In this document: piece by piece, positions 17,301 to 23,892 of the stretch
How the letters are laid out: each line of letters opens with the position of its first letter
Position numbering within the stretch: the first letter of the stretch is position 1
Origin: CAZIOH01 sp964540815
GTDB lineage: Bacteria; Myxococcota_A; Polyangia; Fen-1088
Direction: 5' to 3'
NCBI GenBank assembly: GCA_964540815.1
Contig: CAZIOH010000063.1
Location: 1 to 39,080, forward strand
DNA: 39,080 nucleotides
The notes under the pieces: generated by a model
What the model saw: the letters and a program-made list of their open reading frames with translations, nothing else
Databases searched by the model: none
Told to the model about the DNA's origin: nothing
Made by a program: the position numbers and the translations under genes

Positions 17301-17533
17301 TCGATCCCGTCGGCTGCGGCGATCGATCGCTCGAGCGGGGTGGTGATGAAGCCGCGCACCAGCTGGGCGTTGGCGCCCACGTAGGCGGTGGTGACCGTGA
17401 TGGTCGCGTTCTCGCTGCGGGGGTACTGGCGAACGTTGAGGGAGCGGATGGCCTGCAGCCCGGCGATCAGGATCACCAGGTTGACGACGATCGCCAGGAC
17501 CGGCCGTCGGATGAAGAGATCGGTGAACTTCAT
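14384..17533 (-). CDS. RND (HAE1-type) multidrug efflux permease
   Basis: About 1049 residues, full length for AcrB/MexB relatives. It begins with MKFTDLFIRRPVLAIVVNLVI, the conserved first helix. The proton-relay pair Asp401-Asp402 lies in GLVVDDAIVVVENVERH (helix 4). The hallmark SKNGILIVQFAN and the late TRLRPILMTSVATICGHFPL helix region are present. Two large periplasmic loops and 12 helices are expected. It should export hydrophobic or amphipathic compounds from the inner membrane and periplasm, driven by protons. The start overlaps the adaptor stop by one base (TGATG), so the two are translationally coupled. No TolC-type outer-membrane gene is in the window. The C-terminal tail is a low-complexity Ser/Pro/Ala stretch. 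Confidence 0.95.
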   Translation of the reverse strand: MKFTDLFIRRPVLAIVVNLVILIAGLQAIRSLNVRQYPRSENATITVTTAYVGANAQLVRGFITTPLERSIAAADGIDYIESESKQSLSTIRARLRLNYDANRALSEISAKVNQVRGDLPPEAELPIINIESADSQFASAYLSFSSQFLKQNEITDYLVRVVQPRLSAIEGVQRADILGARTFAMRIWLKADRMAAYGVSPSQVRQALASNNYLAAVGQTKGSLVQVNLTANTDLSSVREFKQLVVRQKNGSVVRLGDLAEVVLGAEDYDTSVNFSGQTAVFIGMWALPNANSLDVIARVRTEMETLRKEIPEQIQAVVAFDGTNYIKSAITEVEHTLGETLLIVVVVIFLFLGSLRSVLVPVVAIPVSLVGAVALMQLFGFTVNLLTLLAIVLSVGLVVDDAIVVVENVERHLQEGMTPLEAALAGARELVGPIVAMTITLAAVYTPIAFQGGLTGSLFREFALTLAGAVTISGIVALTLSPVMSSALLQAGHEERGFARVVNHAFDRLRDNYARRLDWVLSARGAVYAVWIVISLLAFLMFAQAPKELAPAEDQGVVFGVVNTPSNSTLDQVTYYTREVNRTLMQMPEADFTFQITFPNNGFWGLVLKPWEDRKRSAFKIIPEVQQRVGVIPGIQTFPILPPALPGGGNFPVEFILSSTAETNEILGFATTLQQKAAASGMFAFPPLIDVKVDQPESEIEIDRDKVAELGLNLQSVAQDLSAAVGGNFVNRFSVAGRSYKVIPQLARSERLNPSQLNDVYVSGPNGQLIALDSIATIHNSVTPRSLNRFQQLNAVKLNGVAIRPLDQALSFLEGEAAKILPQGYSIDYTGESRQLRTEANKFLPAFLLAVVLIFLVLSAQFNSFRDPFVILAGSVPLGMFGALALAFLKMPNPNMPYWTDGWTTTINVYSQVGLVTLVGLVSKNGILIVQFANSLQEKGHTKLEAVREAAITRLRPILMTSVATICGHFPLTLVRGPGAAARNSIGLVLVAGMAMGTAFTLFFVPAIYVLFARDHRAAKGQVASSSPPSSSSAPPARAPAIPGRVRA

Positions 17534-18735
17534 CAGTTGTCCGCCGGCTTGGGGTCGAGCTCGACGGTGGGGGCGAGGCTGTCGTTCACCAGCACGTGCG
17601 CGCCCTTGCGCAGCTTGAAGGCGCCGTTGCTGACCACGGTCTCGCCTTCCTTCACGCCCGACACGACGGCCACCAGATCGCCGCGCTTCTCTCCCAGCCG
17701 CACGAAGCGCGGCTCGACCACCAGCGCCGGCTGATCACCGCCGCCAGCGGCCGCGGGGTGGTTGTCGGTTGGCGGGCTGCTCGCCCCGCCCGCCGCCGGC
17801 CCAGCTTCGCTCTGCTGGCTCTTGATGACGAACACCGAGTCCCCGTAGGGCGCGTACACCACGGCGGTGGCGGGGATGACCACCACCTCGTGGCTGTCGG
17901 CGGCGTGCACGTCCACGTTCACGAACAGGCCCGGCCGCAGGGTTCCATCCCGGTTGGGGAACTGCGCGCGCACCCGGACGTTGCGGGTGGTGGCGTCCAC
18001 CTCCGAATTGATGGTGCTGATCTTGCCTTCCCACTTTCGCGTCGGGAACGAGTCGACCCGCATGGTGGCCAGCTGGCCGACCTTCAGGTCCGCGAGGGCC
18101 TGTTGCGGCAGCGAGAACTCGGCGTACATCGGATCGACCGACTGCAGCGTGGCGATGGGGGTCCCGGGCGACACGACCTGGCCGCGCTCGACCTGACGGA
18201 TGGCGACCCGCCCGTCGAAGGGGGCCCGGATCGTCTTCTTGGAGATGGTGGCGCGCAGGTTGCTGACGGTCGCCTCCGCCTGCTTGGTGCGGGCGGCCGC
18301 CGTGTCGAAGTCGGCGGGCGTGTTGGCTCCCGCCTTGCGCAGCACCTCGGCGCGCTCCATCGAGGCCTTGGCCAGGGCCAGGTCCGCCGTGGCCGAGGCG
18401 AGCTGCGCCTCCTCGTTGGTGGTGTCGAGCTTGACCAGGAGGGCACCCCGCCTCAGGTTCTGACCTGAATCGAAGGCGACCTCGCGGATCAGGCCGGGGA
18501 GCTCGGCGCCGAGGGTCACGTCGTGGACCGCGACCAGGGTCCCGATCGCCTCGCGCCGGGCCTGCCAGGTGGTGCGCGACACCTTGGCCGAGGTCACCGC
18601 TTCGGGGGGCGGCACGAACGACTTGCCGGCCTGGATCATCGCGCGGATTTGCCCGACCTTGATCCCGACCAGAGCAACGATGACGAGAACGATACCCACT
18701 ATGGCTAAAATCCAGACTTTTCCCCTGGTCTTCAT
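17533..18735 (-). CDS. RND efflux periplasmic adaptor (membrane fusion protein)
   Basis: About 400 residues from the ATG at 18735, which has GAGGAG just upstream; a longer reading to 18774 has no ribosome site. A single N-terminal helix (VWILAIVGIVLVIVALVGI) anchors it. Then come the barrel-sandwich half (VHDVTLGAELPGLIREVAFDSGQNLRRG), the alpha-hairpin, the second lipoyl half (IRAPFDGRVAIRQVERGQVV), a beta-barrel domain and a membrane-proximal domain (GVKEGETVVSNGAFKLRKGA). A Gly/Ala/Pro insert of about 30 residues (near EAGPAAGGASSPPTDNHPAA) interrupts the C-terminal barrel, which is unusual. It links the adjacent RND pump to an outer-membrane channel encoded elsewhere. It is the first gene of a two-gene operon. 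Confidence 0.93.
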   Translation of the reverse strand: MKTRGKVWILAIVGIVLVIVALVGIKVGQIRAMIQAGKSFVPPPEAVTSAKVSRTTWQARREAIGTLVAVHDVTLGAELPGLIREVAFDSGQNLRRGALLVKLDTTNEEAQLASATADLALAKASMERAEVLRKAGANTPADFDTAAARTKQAEATVSNLRATISKKTIRAPFDGRVAIRQVERGQVVSPGTPIATLQSVDPMYAEFSLPQQALADLKVGQLATMRVDSFPTRKWEGKISTINSEVDATTRNVRVRAQFPNRDGTLRPGLFVNVDVHAADSHEVVVIPATAVVYAPYGDSVFVIKSQQSEAGPAAGGASSPPTDNHPAAAGGGDQPALVVEPRFVRLGEKRGDLVAVVSGVKEGETVVSNGAFKLRKGAHVLVNDSLAPTVELDPKPADN

Positions 18736-18915
18736 GAGCTCCTCGGTGGTCACCAACCGCCTGTCGCCGGCCATCTGGAGCCGGCCGGCTCCCCTTTCCT
18801 ACACGACAATTGGCGGTATGCCCGTCGATAATGACGGGGGCGGACGCGCCCCGCGGGGCAGCCTCCCCGCGCCCCGAGGACGGCCCGCGATCAGGGGGTG
18901 GGCGCGGGGGACGCG

Positions 18916-19084
18916 GCCGAGGAGCCTGGTGTTAAACGCCCCACTTCGCCTGGGCGGCCGATCCGGCACGCCGGCTTCGTTGCTCGTCGGACAGATACCT
19001 TCGGGTGTTCGCCCTCCTCACGCCTCGCCATCGTGCCGGCTTGGCCGCCCAAGATTCGCGGCTCGTTCAACACCAGGCTCCTCG
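18916..19084. repeat. Inverted repeat (arms about 18916-18969 and 19032-19084)
   Basis: The two arms read CCGAGGAGCCTGGTGTT(A/G)AACG, then GGGCGGCC, then CCGGCACG on opposite strands, with more variable bases between. The right arm is inside the last codons of the epimerase gene. The 60-base centre holds no gene. Apart from this repeat I see nothing in the 282-base interval 18736-19017 except the presumed promoter of the efflux operon. Confidence 0.7.
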
Positions 19085-20151
19085 GTCCCGAGCGCCCGGC
19101 GGGCGGCCGCGAGGCCGTCGTCGTAGGCCGCGAGCAAGCGATCCCAGGTCGCGTTGGCGCCCTCGTCCACGACCCGCCGGGCCGGGTCGGCATCGAACCA
19201 CGCGAGCGTCTTGCGGATCCCATCGCGAAAGCGCGTGGTCGCCACGTAGTCCGGGACGAAGCGCTTGATCTTGGTGTTGTCGAAGATGGCCGGGTTGGCC
19301 TTGTCCCCGAGGAGGCCGTCGGTGTCGGCAGGCGGGAGGCACGCGCGCAGGTAGTCCGAGGCGATGTGCACCAGCCTCGGCCGGGGAGCGCCCGCCGCCT
19401 CGGCCACCGCCTCGTAGATCTGGTTCCAGGTGAGGACCTCGTCCGAGGTGATGTGGAAGGCGTGCCCGATGGCGCCCTGGTGTCCGACGAGACCGACGAG
19501 GCCCCGGGCGAAGTCGGTGGCGTGGGTCATGGTCCACGGGGAAAGCCCGTCCCCGGGGACGATCACCGGGCGTCCCCGGCGCATGCGGTCGACCACCGTG
19601 AAGGTCTTCCCCCAGGGATTGAACGCGAGCGGCACCACCGTATCGCCGTAGGTGTACGAAGGGCGGACGATGGTCACCGGGAAGGCGGTCTCGCGGTGGG
19701 CGCGCACGAGGAGGTCCTCGCAGGCAATCTTGTCGCGGGCGTACTGCCAGAAGGGATTCGAGAGCGGCGTCGACTCGGTGATGAGGTGGTGCGAGGCGGG
19801 CTTTTGATAGGCGCTGGCCGAGCTGATGAAGATGTACTGGCGCGCGCGACCGGCGCCGAGGAGGGCGATGCGCGGGGCAACCTCGTCCGGCGTGAAGGCG
19901 ATGAAGTCCACCACCGCGTCCCAGGCCGGAGCGCCGGGGTTTCGCCCATCGGACTCGTCTCCATCGACGGCGCGGAGGGCCGCCGACAGCGCTTCGGTGT
20001 CGTGGACGTCCGCCTGGATGGCGCGTGCTCCGGCCGGGCCGCCCCCGCGCCTGCCTCGGTTGAGGAGGGTGACGTTCATTCCCGCGGCCACGGCCCGCTC
20101 GGCACAGGCGTTGCTGATGATTCCGGTACCACCGAGGAAGAGCACGCGCAT
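19018..20151 (-). CDS. NAD-dependent epimerase/dehydratase family protein (extended SDR)
   Basis: About 377 residues from the ATG at 20151, which begins with the Rossmann motif MRVLFLGGTGIIS. The catalytic region reads ISSASAYQKP with a Tyr followed by a WQYARDKIACE segment that supplies the usual Lys (YxxxK, YARDK). IVRPSYTYGD and a late AFHITSDEVLTWNQIYEAVAEAAG are typical of atypical SDRs related to isoflavone-reductase or RNA-binding CSP41-like members. The substrate is unknown, probably a nucleotide sugar or similar. There is no clear ribosome site at this start, but the motif fixes it within a few codons. The last 20 residues (from EEPGVER) are encoded by one arm of an inverted repeat, so the C-terminus is likely an extension acquired by repeat insertion. 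Confidence 0.85.
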   Translation of the reverse strand: MRVLFLGGTGIISNACAERAVAAGMNVTLLNRGRRGGGPAGARAIQADVHDTEALSAALRAVDGDESDGRNPGAPAWDAVVDFIAFTPDEVAPRIALLGAGRARQYIFISSASAYQKPASHHLITESTPLSNPFWQYARDKIACEDLLVRAHRETAFPVTIVRPSYTYGDTVVPLAFNPWGKTFTVVDRMRRGRPVIVPGDGLSPWTMTHATDFARGLVGLVGHQGAIGHAFHITSDEVLTWNQIYEAVAEAAGAPRPRLVHIASDYLRACLPPADTDGLLGDKANPAIFDNTKIKRFVPDYVATTRFRDGIRKTLAWFDADPARRVVDEGANATWDRLLAAYDDGLAAARRALGTEEPGVERAANLGRPSRHDGEA

Positions 20152-20201
20152 GGGGGGCCGGAGTTTAACCCAAAGCCCGGCGCGTGGGATTTGTAACTGA
20201 A

Positions 20202-20289
20202 CTGTCACATGGCCGCCTTCTATCCGGCACAAATTTGTCGATGAGCATGCGGCTGTCACCCGACTGTCAATCACGCAAAGCACGCAAAG
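20202..20289 (+). promoter_or_regulatory. Cluster of short motifs upstream of the 20309 gene
   Basis: The 157-base gap between the divergent epimerase and membrane-protein genes holds CTGTCA three times (20202, 20253 and 20264; the last two 11 bp apart), the perfect palindrome ACAAATTTGT at 20229-20238 and a tandem CACGCAAAG pair at 20272-20289. The AT-rich palindrome stands out against the GC-rich background. A regulator site is plausible but not shown. Confidence 0.35.
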
Positions 20290-20308
20290 ACACAAGGAGC
20301 CGAGGGAA

Positions 20309-21244
20309 ATGAACGATACGTTCGACCTGACCACGGGGCCGTTCGCCTGGTGGGCCATCCTCTGCGCGATCAGCGCGGTGAACCTGGTGGCCTGGACACT
20401 GGCCGCCACCGCGGTGTGGCGGCAGCGCGAGCAGACCGAGCCGGGGCTCTACGCCTTCCGGCGCTGGCAGATTGGCCTGTCGGCGGTCTTCGTGCTGGTG
20501 TGCGCGTTTCGCTCGGCGTTTCCGCGGGCGGACGTCCAGCGGATCTGTTTGCACGATTCATGGCTATCGAGCGTGATGCTCGGGCGCTCGCTGGCCACGG
20601 TGGCCGAGCTGTGCTTCGCGGCTCAATGGGCGATGCTGCTGCGCGAGATCGGCATCCGGACGAGCAGCCCTGGGCCACAGCTGGCGTCGCGGCTGATCGT
20701 GCCGTTCATCGCGGTCGCCGAGGTCTGTTCCTGGTACGCGGTCATCACGACATCTTACATCGGCAACACCTTCGAGGAATCCATCTGGGCCATGACGGCG
20801 CTCCTCGCCACCGTCAGCGCCGCCTCGGTGTGGTCGCGTCTCGCCGCCCGCCATCGCCCGTTGCTGGGAGGCGGCCTGGTCTTCGGCGCGGCCTACGTGG
20901 CGTTCATGACCACCGTCGACGTTCCCATGTACTTCTCGCGCTGGCTCGCCGACCGGGCAAGCGGGCGGATGTATCTGACCCTCGGCGAGGGGCTGCGGGA
21001 CGTGTCGTTTCGATGGGTGGTCGCCCATGGCTGGCAGGCGTGGCGGACCGAGATTCCCTGGATGTCCCTGTACTTCACCGTGACGGTGTGGGCCAGCATC
21101 GCCCTCATGAACCTGCCGCCGCTGACCGGCATCCACCCCGGAGCCCTCGCGCGGGCCGTGGCCAACCCGGGCGCGGCGGTCCCCGGCCGGGCCCAGACGC
21201 TGGTTCCCGGCGCTGCCCGCGCCGCGAGCCGCTTGCCGGCCTGA
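20309..21244 (+). CDS. Polytopic membrane protein of unknown function
   Basis: About 311 residues with a GAGGGA ribosome site just before the ATG. Six to seven hydrophobic segments: WWAILCAISAVNLVAWTLAA, WQIGLSAVFVLVCAFRSAF, LATVAELCFAAQWAMLL, LIVPFIAVAEVCSWYAVI, MTALLATVSAASVWSRL, GGLVFGAAYVAFMTTVDV and MSLYFTVTVWASIALMNL. Charged or polar residues fall inside or beside helices (Glu in VAELCF and VAEVCSWY, Asp in TTVDVPMYF), which suggests a channel, carrier or enzyme rather than a plain anchor. I do not recognise a family. The start lies after tandem CACGCAAAG repeats. It is divergent from the epimerase and convergent with the molybdate transporter genes. Confidence 0.75.
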   Translation: MNDTFDLTTGPFAWWAILCAISAVNLVAWTLAATAVWRQREQTEPGLYAFRRWQIGLSAVFVLVCAFRSAFPRADVQRICLHDSWLSSVMLGRSLATVAELCFAAQWAMLLREIGIRTSSPGPQLASRLIVPFIAVAEVCSWYAVITTSYIGNTFEESIWAMTALLATVSAASVWSRLAARHRPLLGGGLVFGAAYVAFMTTVDVPMYFSRWLADRASGRMYLTLGEGLRDVSFRWVVAHGWQAWRTEIPWMSLYFTVTVWASIALMNLPPLTGIHPGALARAVANPGAAVPGRAQTLVPGAARAASRLPA

Positions 21245-21303
21245 GCTCGAGCTGCCGGGGCGGCGCACGGGGGAACCGGCGCGGGCGGTTGGCCGCGGGA
21301 GGT

Positions 21304-22032
21304 TCAGGGAGCGGGCAGGCGGCCATCCAGAAACTGGCTCACGAACGCGGACTGGGGATGAGAGGCCAGCGTGGCGAGCGTCCCCCTCTGGATCACCGTG
21401 CCGTGCTCGAGGACGAGCACGTCACCCGAGAAGGCCTCGGCGTCCGCGCGATCGTGGGTCACGATGATGGTCGGGATGGCTCGGCTGGTGACGGCCTCAC
21501 TCAGGAACCGCCGCACCGCCGGGCGCAAGGTCGCGTCCAGGGCGGCGAGCGGCTCGTCGAGCAGCAGGGCACGCGGGCAGGAGGCCAGGGCGCGGGCCAG
21601 CGACACGCGCTGCGCCTCGCCCCCCGACAGCTTGCCCGGTGCACGGGCGGCGAGCCCCGAGAGCCCGAGCTCGGCGAGCGCGGCCCGGGCGAGCCTCACC
21701 CGCTCGGCGCGATCGCGGGCGGGAATGCCGTACGCCACGTTGGCGAGCACGTCGAGGTGCGGGAACAGCGCCTGGCGCTGCGGGACGTAGGCGATCTGGC
21801 GGCGCTCGACCGGGAGCTCGATCCCCTGCGCGGGGTCGGAGAGCCGGGAAGGGCCGAGCGTGACGTGACCGCGCTCGAGCGGGAGCGCCCCGAGGATCAT
21901 CTTCAGCGTGCTGGTCTTCCCGGCTCCATTGGGACCGACGAGGACGGTCGGCCGACCGCCCGTCCGCAGGGTCACGTCGATGGTCAGCTGGCCCACCCGT
22001 CCGTGCAGGTCGACGTCGAGCACGTTCTTCAC
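21304..22032 (-). CDS. modC: Molybdate-type ABC transporter ATP-binding protein
   Basis: About 242 residues. Walker A GPNGAGKTS (33-41), Q-loop YVPQRQALFPHL, signature KLSGGEAQRVSLARAL, Walker B ALLLDEPLAALD and switch His in IIVTHDRADAE are all intact, so it should hydrolyse ATP. It lacks the C-terminal MOP/TOBE domain of long ModC proteins, as in short ModC-like forms. Its start overlaps the permease stop by 4 bases (ATGA), so the pair forms one transporter. Substrate assignment (molybdate rather than tungstate or sulfate) rests on the permease and on the molybdoenzymes further right in the window. Confidence 0.8.
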   Translation of the reverse strand: MKNVLDVDLHGRVGQLTIDVTLRTGGRPTVLVGPNGAGKTSTLKMILGALPLERGHVTLGPSRLSDPAQGIELPVERRQIAYVPQRQALFPHLDVLANVAYGIPARDRAERVRLARAALAELGLSGLAARAPGKLSGGEAQRVSLARALASCPRALLLDEPLAALDATLRPAVRRFLSEAVTSRAIPTIIVTHDRADAEAFSGDVLVLEHGTVIQRGTLATLASHPQSAFVSQFLDGRLPAP

Positions 22033-22841
22033 GTGCGTGTCCCGGCCCGCACGGCCACGAGGAGGGCGAAGGCGACCACGACCAGAACGATGGACAGGCT
22101 CTCGGCCGTGCGCACGTCCGACTCGAGCGCCATGTAGATGGCGAGCGGCAGGGTCTGGGTTCGGCCCGCCAGGTTACCGGCGAACATCAAGGTCGCTCCG
22201 AACTCTCCGAGGGCCCGCGCCCAGCTCAGCGCCGCGCCGCCCACCAGGCCGGGAATCGAGGTGGGCAGCGCGATGCTGAAGAACACCCGCACCGGGGAGG
22301 CGCCGAGGGAGCGGGCCACGAGCACCAGTTCGGGATCGAGGCGGCGAAAAGCCGTGGCCGCCGCCTGCACGTAAAAGGGAGCGGCCACGAAGGTCTGCGC
22401 GAGGACCACCGCCGCGCGCGTGAACGGCAAACCGATTCCGGCGGTCGCGAGGACCGGCCCGAGCAGCCCGCGGCGCCCGAAGGCCAGCAGCAGGGCGACA
22501 CCCGCCACCGCCGGTGGAAGCACGACCGGCAACTGCAGGATCGCCTCGATGACACGCCAGCCACGGTGGCGCTGGTGACGGGCGAGCATCCACGCCACCG
22601 GGGTTCCGCAGGCGACGATCAGGGCCAGGCTGGTGATGGTGGTCGCGAGCGTCAGGCGCACCGCCGGCCCGACCAGCGGGTCGGTGAGCCCCCGGAGCAA
22701 TTCACGCGGCGAGGCGCTGAAGAAGAGGCTCGCCACCGGGAGCACCACCAGCAGGAGCAGGAAGCCCGACAGTCCACCGGCGGCGACTGGCCAGGCCCAG
22801 CGCCGGATGCCACCGAGGGCTCTGGGATCTTGGCGAGTCAT
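22029..22841 (-). CDS. modB: Molybdate-type ABC transporter permease
   Basis: About 270 residues with six predicted helices (first: VAAGGLSGFLLLLVVLPVASLFF). The ABC permease coupling loop reads RSLGASPVRVFFSIALP and is followed by SWARALGEFGATLMFAGN, a ModB-type segment. LQLPVVLPPAVAGVALL and the final TQTLPLAIYMALES also match ModB/CysTW relatives. It forms the inner-membrane channel of an oxyanion importer with the overlapping ATPase. No periplasmic binding protein (ModA) gene lies beside it: the next upstream gene is a divergent lipoprotein of another family. I looked upstream for a molybdenum-cofactor riboswitch and could not support one. Confidence 0.82.
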   Translation of the reverse strand: MTRQDPRALGGIRRWAWPVAAGGLSGFLLLLVVLPVASLFFSASPRELLRGLTDPLVGPAVRLTLATTITSLALIVACGTPVAWMLARHQRHRGWRVIEAILQLPVVLPPAVAGVALLLAFGRRGLLGPVLATAGIGLPFTRAAVVLAQTFVAAPFYVQAAATAFRRLDPELVLVARSLGASPVRVFFSIALPTSIPGLVGGAALSWARALGEFGATLMFAGNLAGRTQTLPLAIYMALESDVRTAESLSIVLVVVAFALLVAVRAGTRT

Positions 22842-23150
22842 GGGGGCATCCGGGTGAGGGTGACGGTGAAAGGGTGACCTGTCGGTCTTTTACGACATCC
22901 GGAGCGGCCGCGGCCCCAGAAGTCGGGGGACGGGAATTGGGCCCGGAAACGTGGTTGCACGCACGCAAGCCCTTGCATGGAGGCAGGGTGGGGTGAAGCA
23001 CGTCCGCCCGGTCGTGCTGGGTGTTTGCTGGCCATCCGGTCCCGAAAGCGGCCGGCATTCGAGTTGCACCGAGACCAGGTGAAGGTCGGTCCCATGACGG
23101 TGACGGCTGCTATCATCATCGAGCTTCGAGGAAGCGCGGGGAGGATGTCG
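22842..23150. other. Divergent intergenic region between modB and the YtkA-like lipoprotein operon
   Basis: About 310 bases. It ends with a strong ribosome site (GGGGAGG at 23138-23144) for the leader ORF. No supported gene, no convincing promoter pair and no large repeat were found. Confidence 0.5.
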
Positions 23151-23192
23151 ATGTCCGAAAAGAACGGCGTGCGCCACGGGGCCGGGCGATGA
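23151..23192 (+). CDS. Possible 13-codon leader ORF coupled to the YtkA-like lipoprotein
   Basis: GGGGAGG stands 6 bases before an ATG at 23151 that encodes MSEKNGVRHGAGR. Its stop TGA overlaps the ATG of the lipoprotein gene (ATGA at 23189-23192). The ribosome site here is much better than that of the lipoprotein start, which suggests translational coupling or an upstream regulatory peptide. Confidence 0.35.
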   Translation: MSEKNGVRHGAGR

Positions 23193-23701
23193 GGACGAGA
23201 TCGTATCTCGTCGGGTCGGTCCTGCTCGGGTTGGTCCTCGCGGGGTGTGGAGGCGGCGATTCCGGCGCGGTCTCCACCCCGGGATCGATCACGAGCTCGA
23301 CCGATGCCGCGTTCTTGACCTGCGACACCGAGATGCGGGCCATGCCGTATCTGGCGGGGATGCATGTGGCGTCCGCGGCCGGAACGTTCGAGGTGAAGCT
23401 CATCGAGAGCGTGCCGGGTCCCCCCGTGAAGGGGAACAACAGCTGGACCATCGAGATTGACGACTCCGCGAGCGGAGCGCCCCTCGACTTGCTCGCGGTC
23501 TCCGTGACGCCGTGGATGCCCGATCACGGGCACGGGACCCAACCGGTGATCGTCGCCCCGACGGGGGCGGCTGGACAGTATGGCCTGATGCCGGTTTACC
23601 TCTACATGAGCGGCTTCTGGCAGGTTCAGATCGGCATCAAGTCGACCGCCGGCGCGGCCGCGACCCAGGATCAAGCGATCCTCCCCATCTGCATCCCGTA
23701 G
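23189..23701 (+). CDS. YtkA/FixH-like lipoprotein
   Basis: About 170 residues. Signal peptide with lipobox: VGSVLLGLVLAGC, then GGGDSG. The rest is one immunoglobulin-like beta domain with the YtkA-type outline: TFEVKLIESVPGPPVKGNN, SWTIEIDD, the MPDHGHGTQPVIV motif with two His and an Asp, and FWQVQIGI. YtkA/FixH-like domains occur in periplasmic proteins linked to copper and cytochrome oxidase handling; the MxDHGHG motif could bind metal (inference). It is probably on the periplasmic face of a membrane. The start is fixed by the signal peptide and by overlap with a 13-codon leader ORF. It is divergent from modBC and followed after 191 bases by another lipoprotein gene. Confidence 0.8.
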   Translation: MRTRSYLVGSVLLGLVLAGCGGGDSGAVSTPGSITSSTDAAFLTCDTEMRAMPYLAGMHVASAAGTFEVKLIESVPGPPVKGNNSWTIEIDDSASGAPLDLLAVSVTPWMPDHGHGTQPVIVAPTGAAGQYGLMPVYLYMSGFWQVQIGIKSTAGAAATQDQAILPICIP

Positions 23702-23892
23702 TTTCCCGGCACCCCGCCACCGCGCGGACACGGACACGCGCGCTGCAGCCGAGGAGGCGCGCAGCCGATGTCCATGAGTGCCGGTGCGCCCGCTGAGACT
23801 GCGGACGTGACCCGTTCGCGCCGTGGTTGAACACCCTGCGTTTGCCCCCATGGATTGACCCTGTCTCTTGAATCTTGCTGAAAAGAGGTGCC

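Noticed and set aside
14483..17734. 1083-residue open frame antisense to the RND permease
   Set aside because: The composition is His/Arg/Gly/Val repeats with no domain. The opposite strand encodes a complete RND pump with all motifs, so this is a high-GC shadow frame.
14384..18735. Direct control of the RND operon by the neighbouring TetR regulator
   Set aside because: The operator palindromes lie only in the TetR/membrane-protein gap and I see no copy upstream of the adaptor gene at 18735.
22842..23150. Molybdenum-cofactor riboswitch or Mo-box upstream of modB
   Set aside because: I could not find the conserved paired elements; covariance-model search would be needed to claim it.
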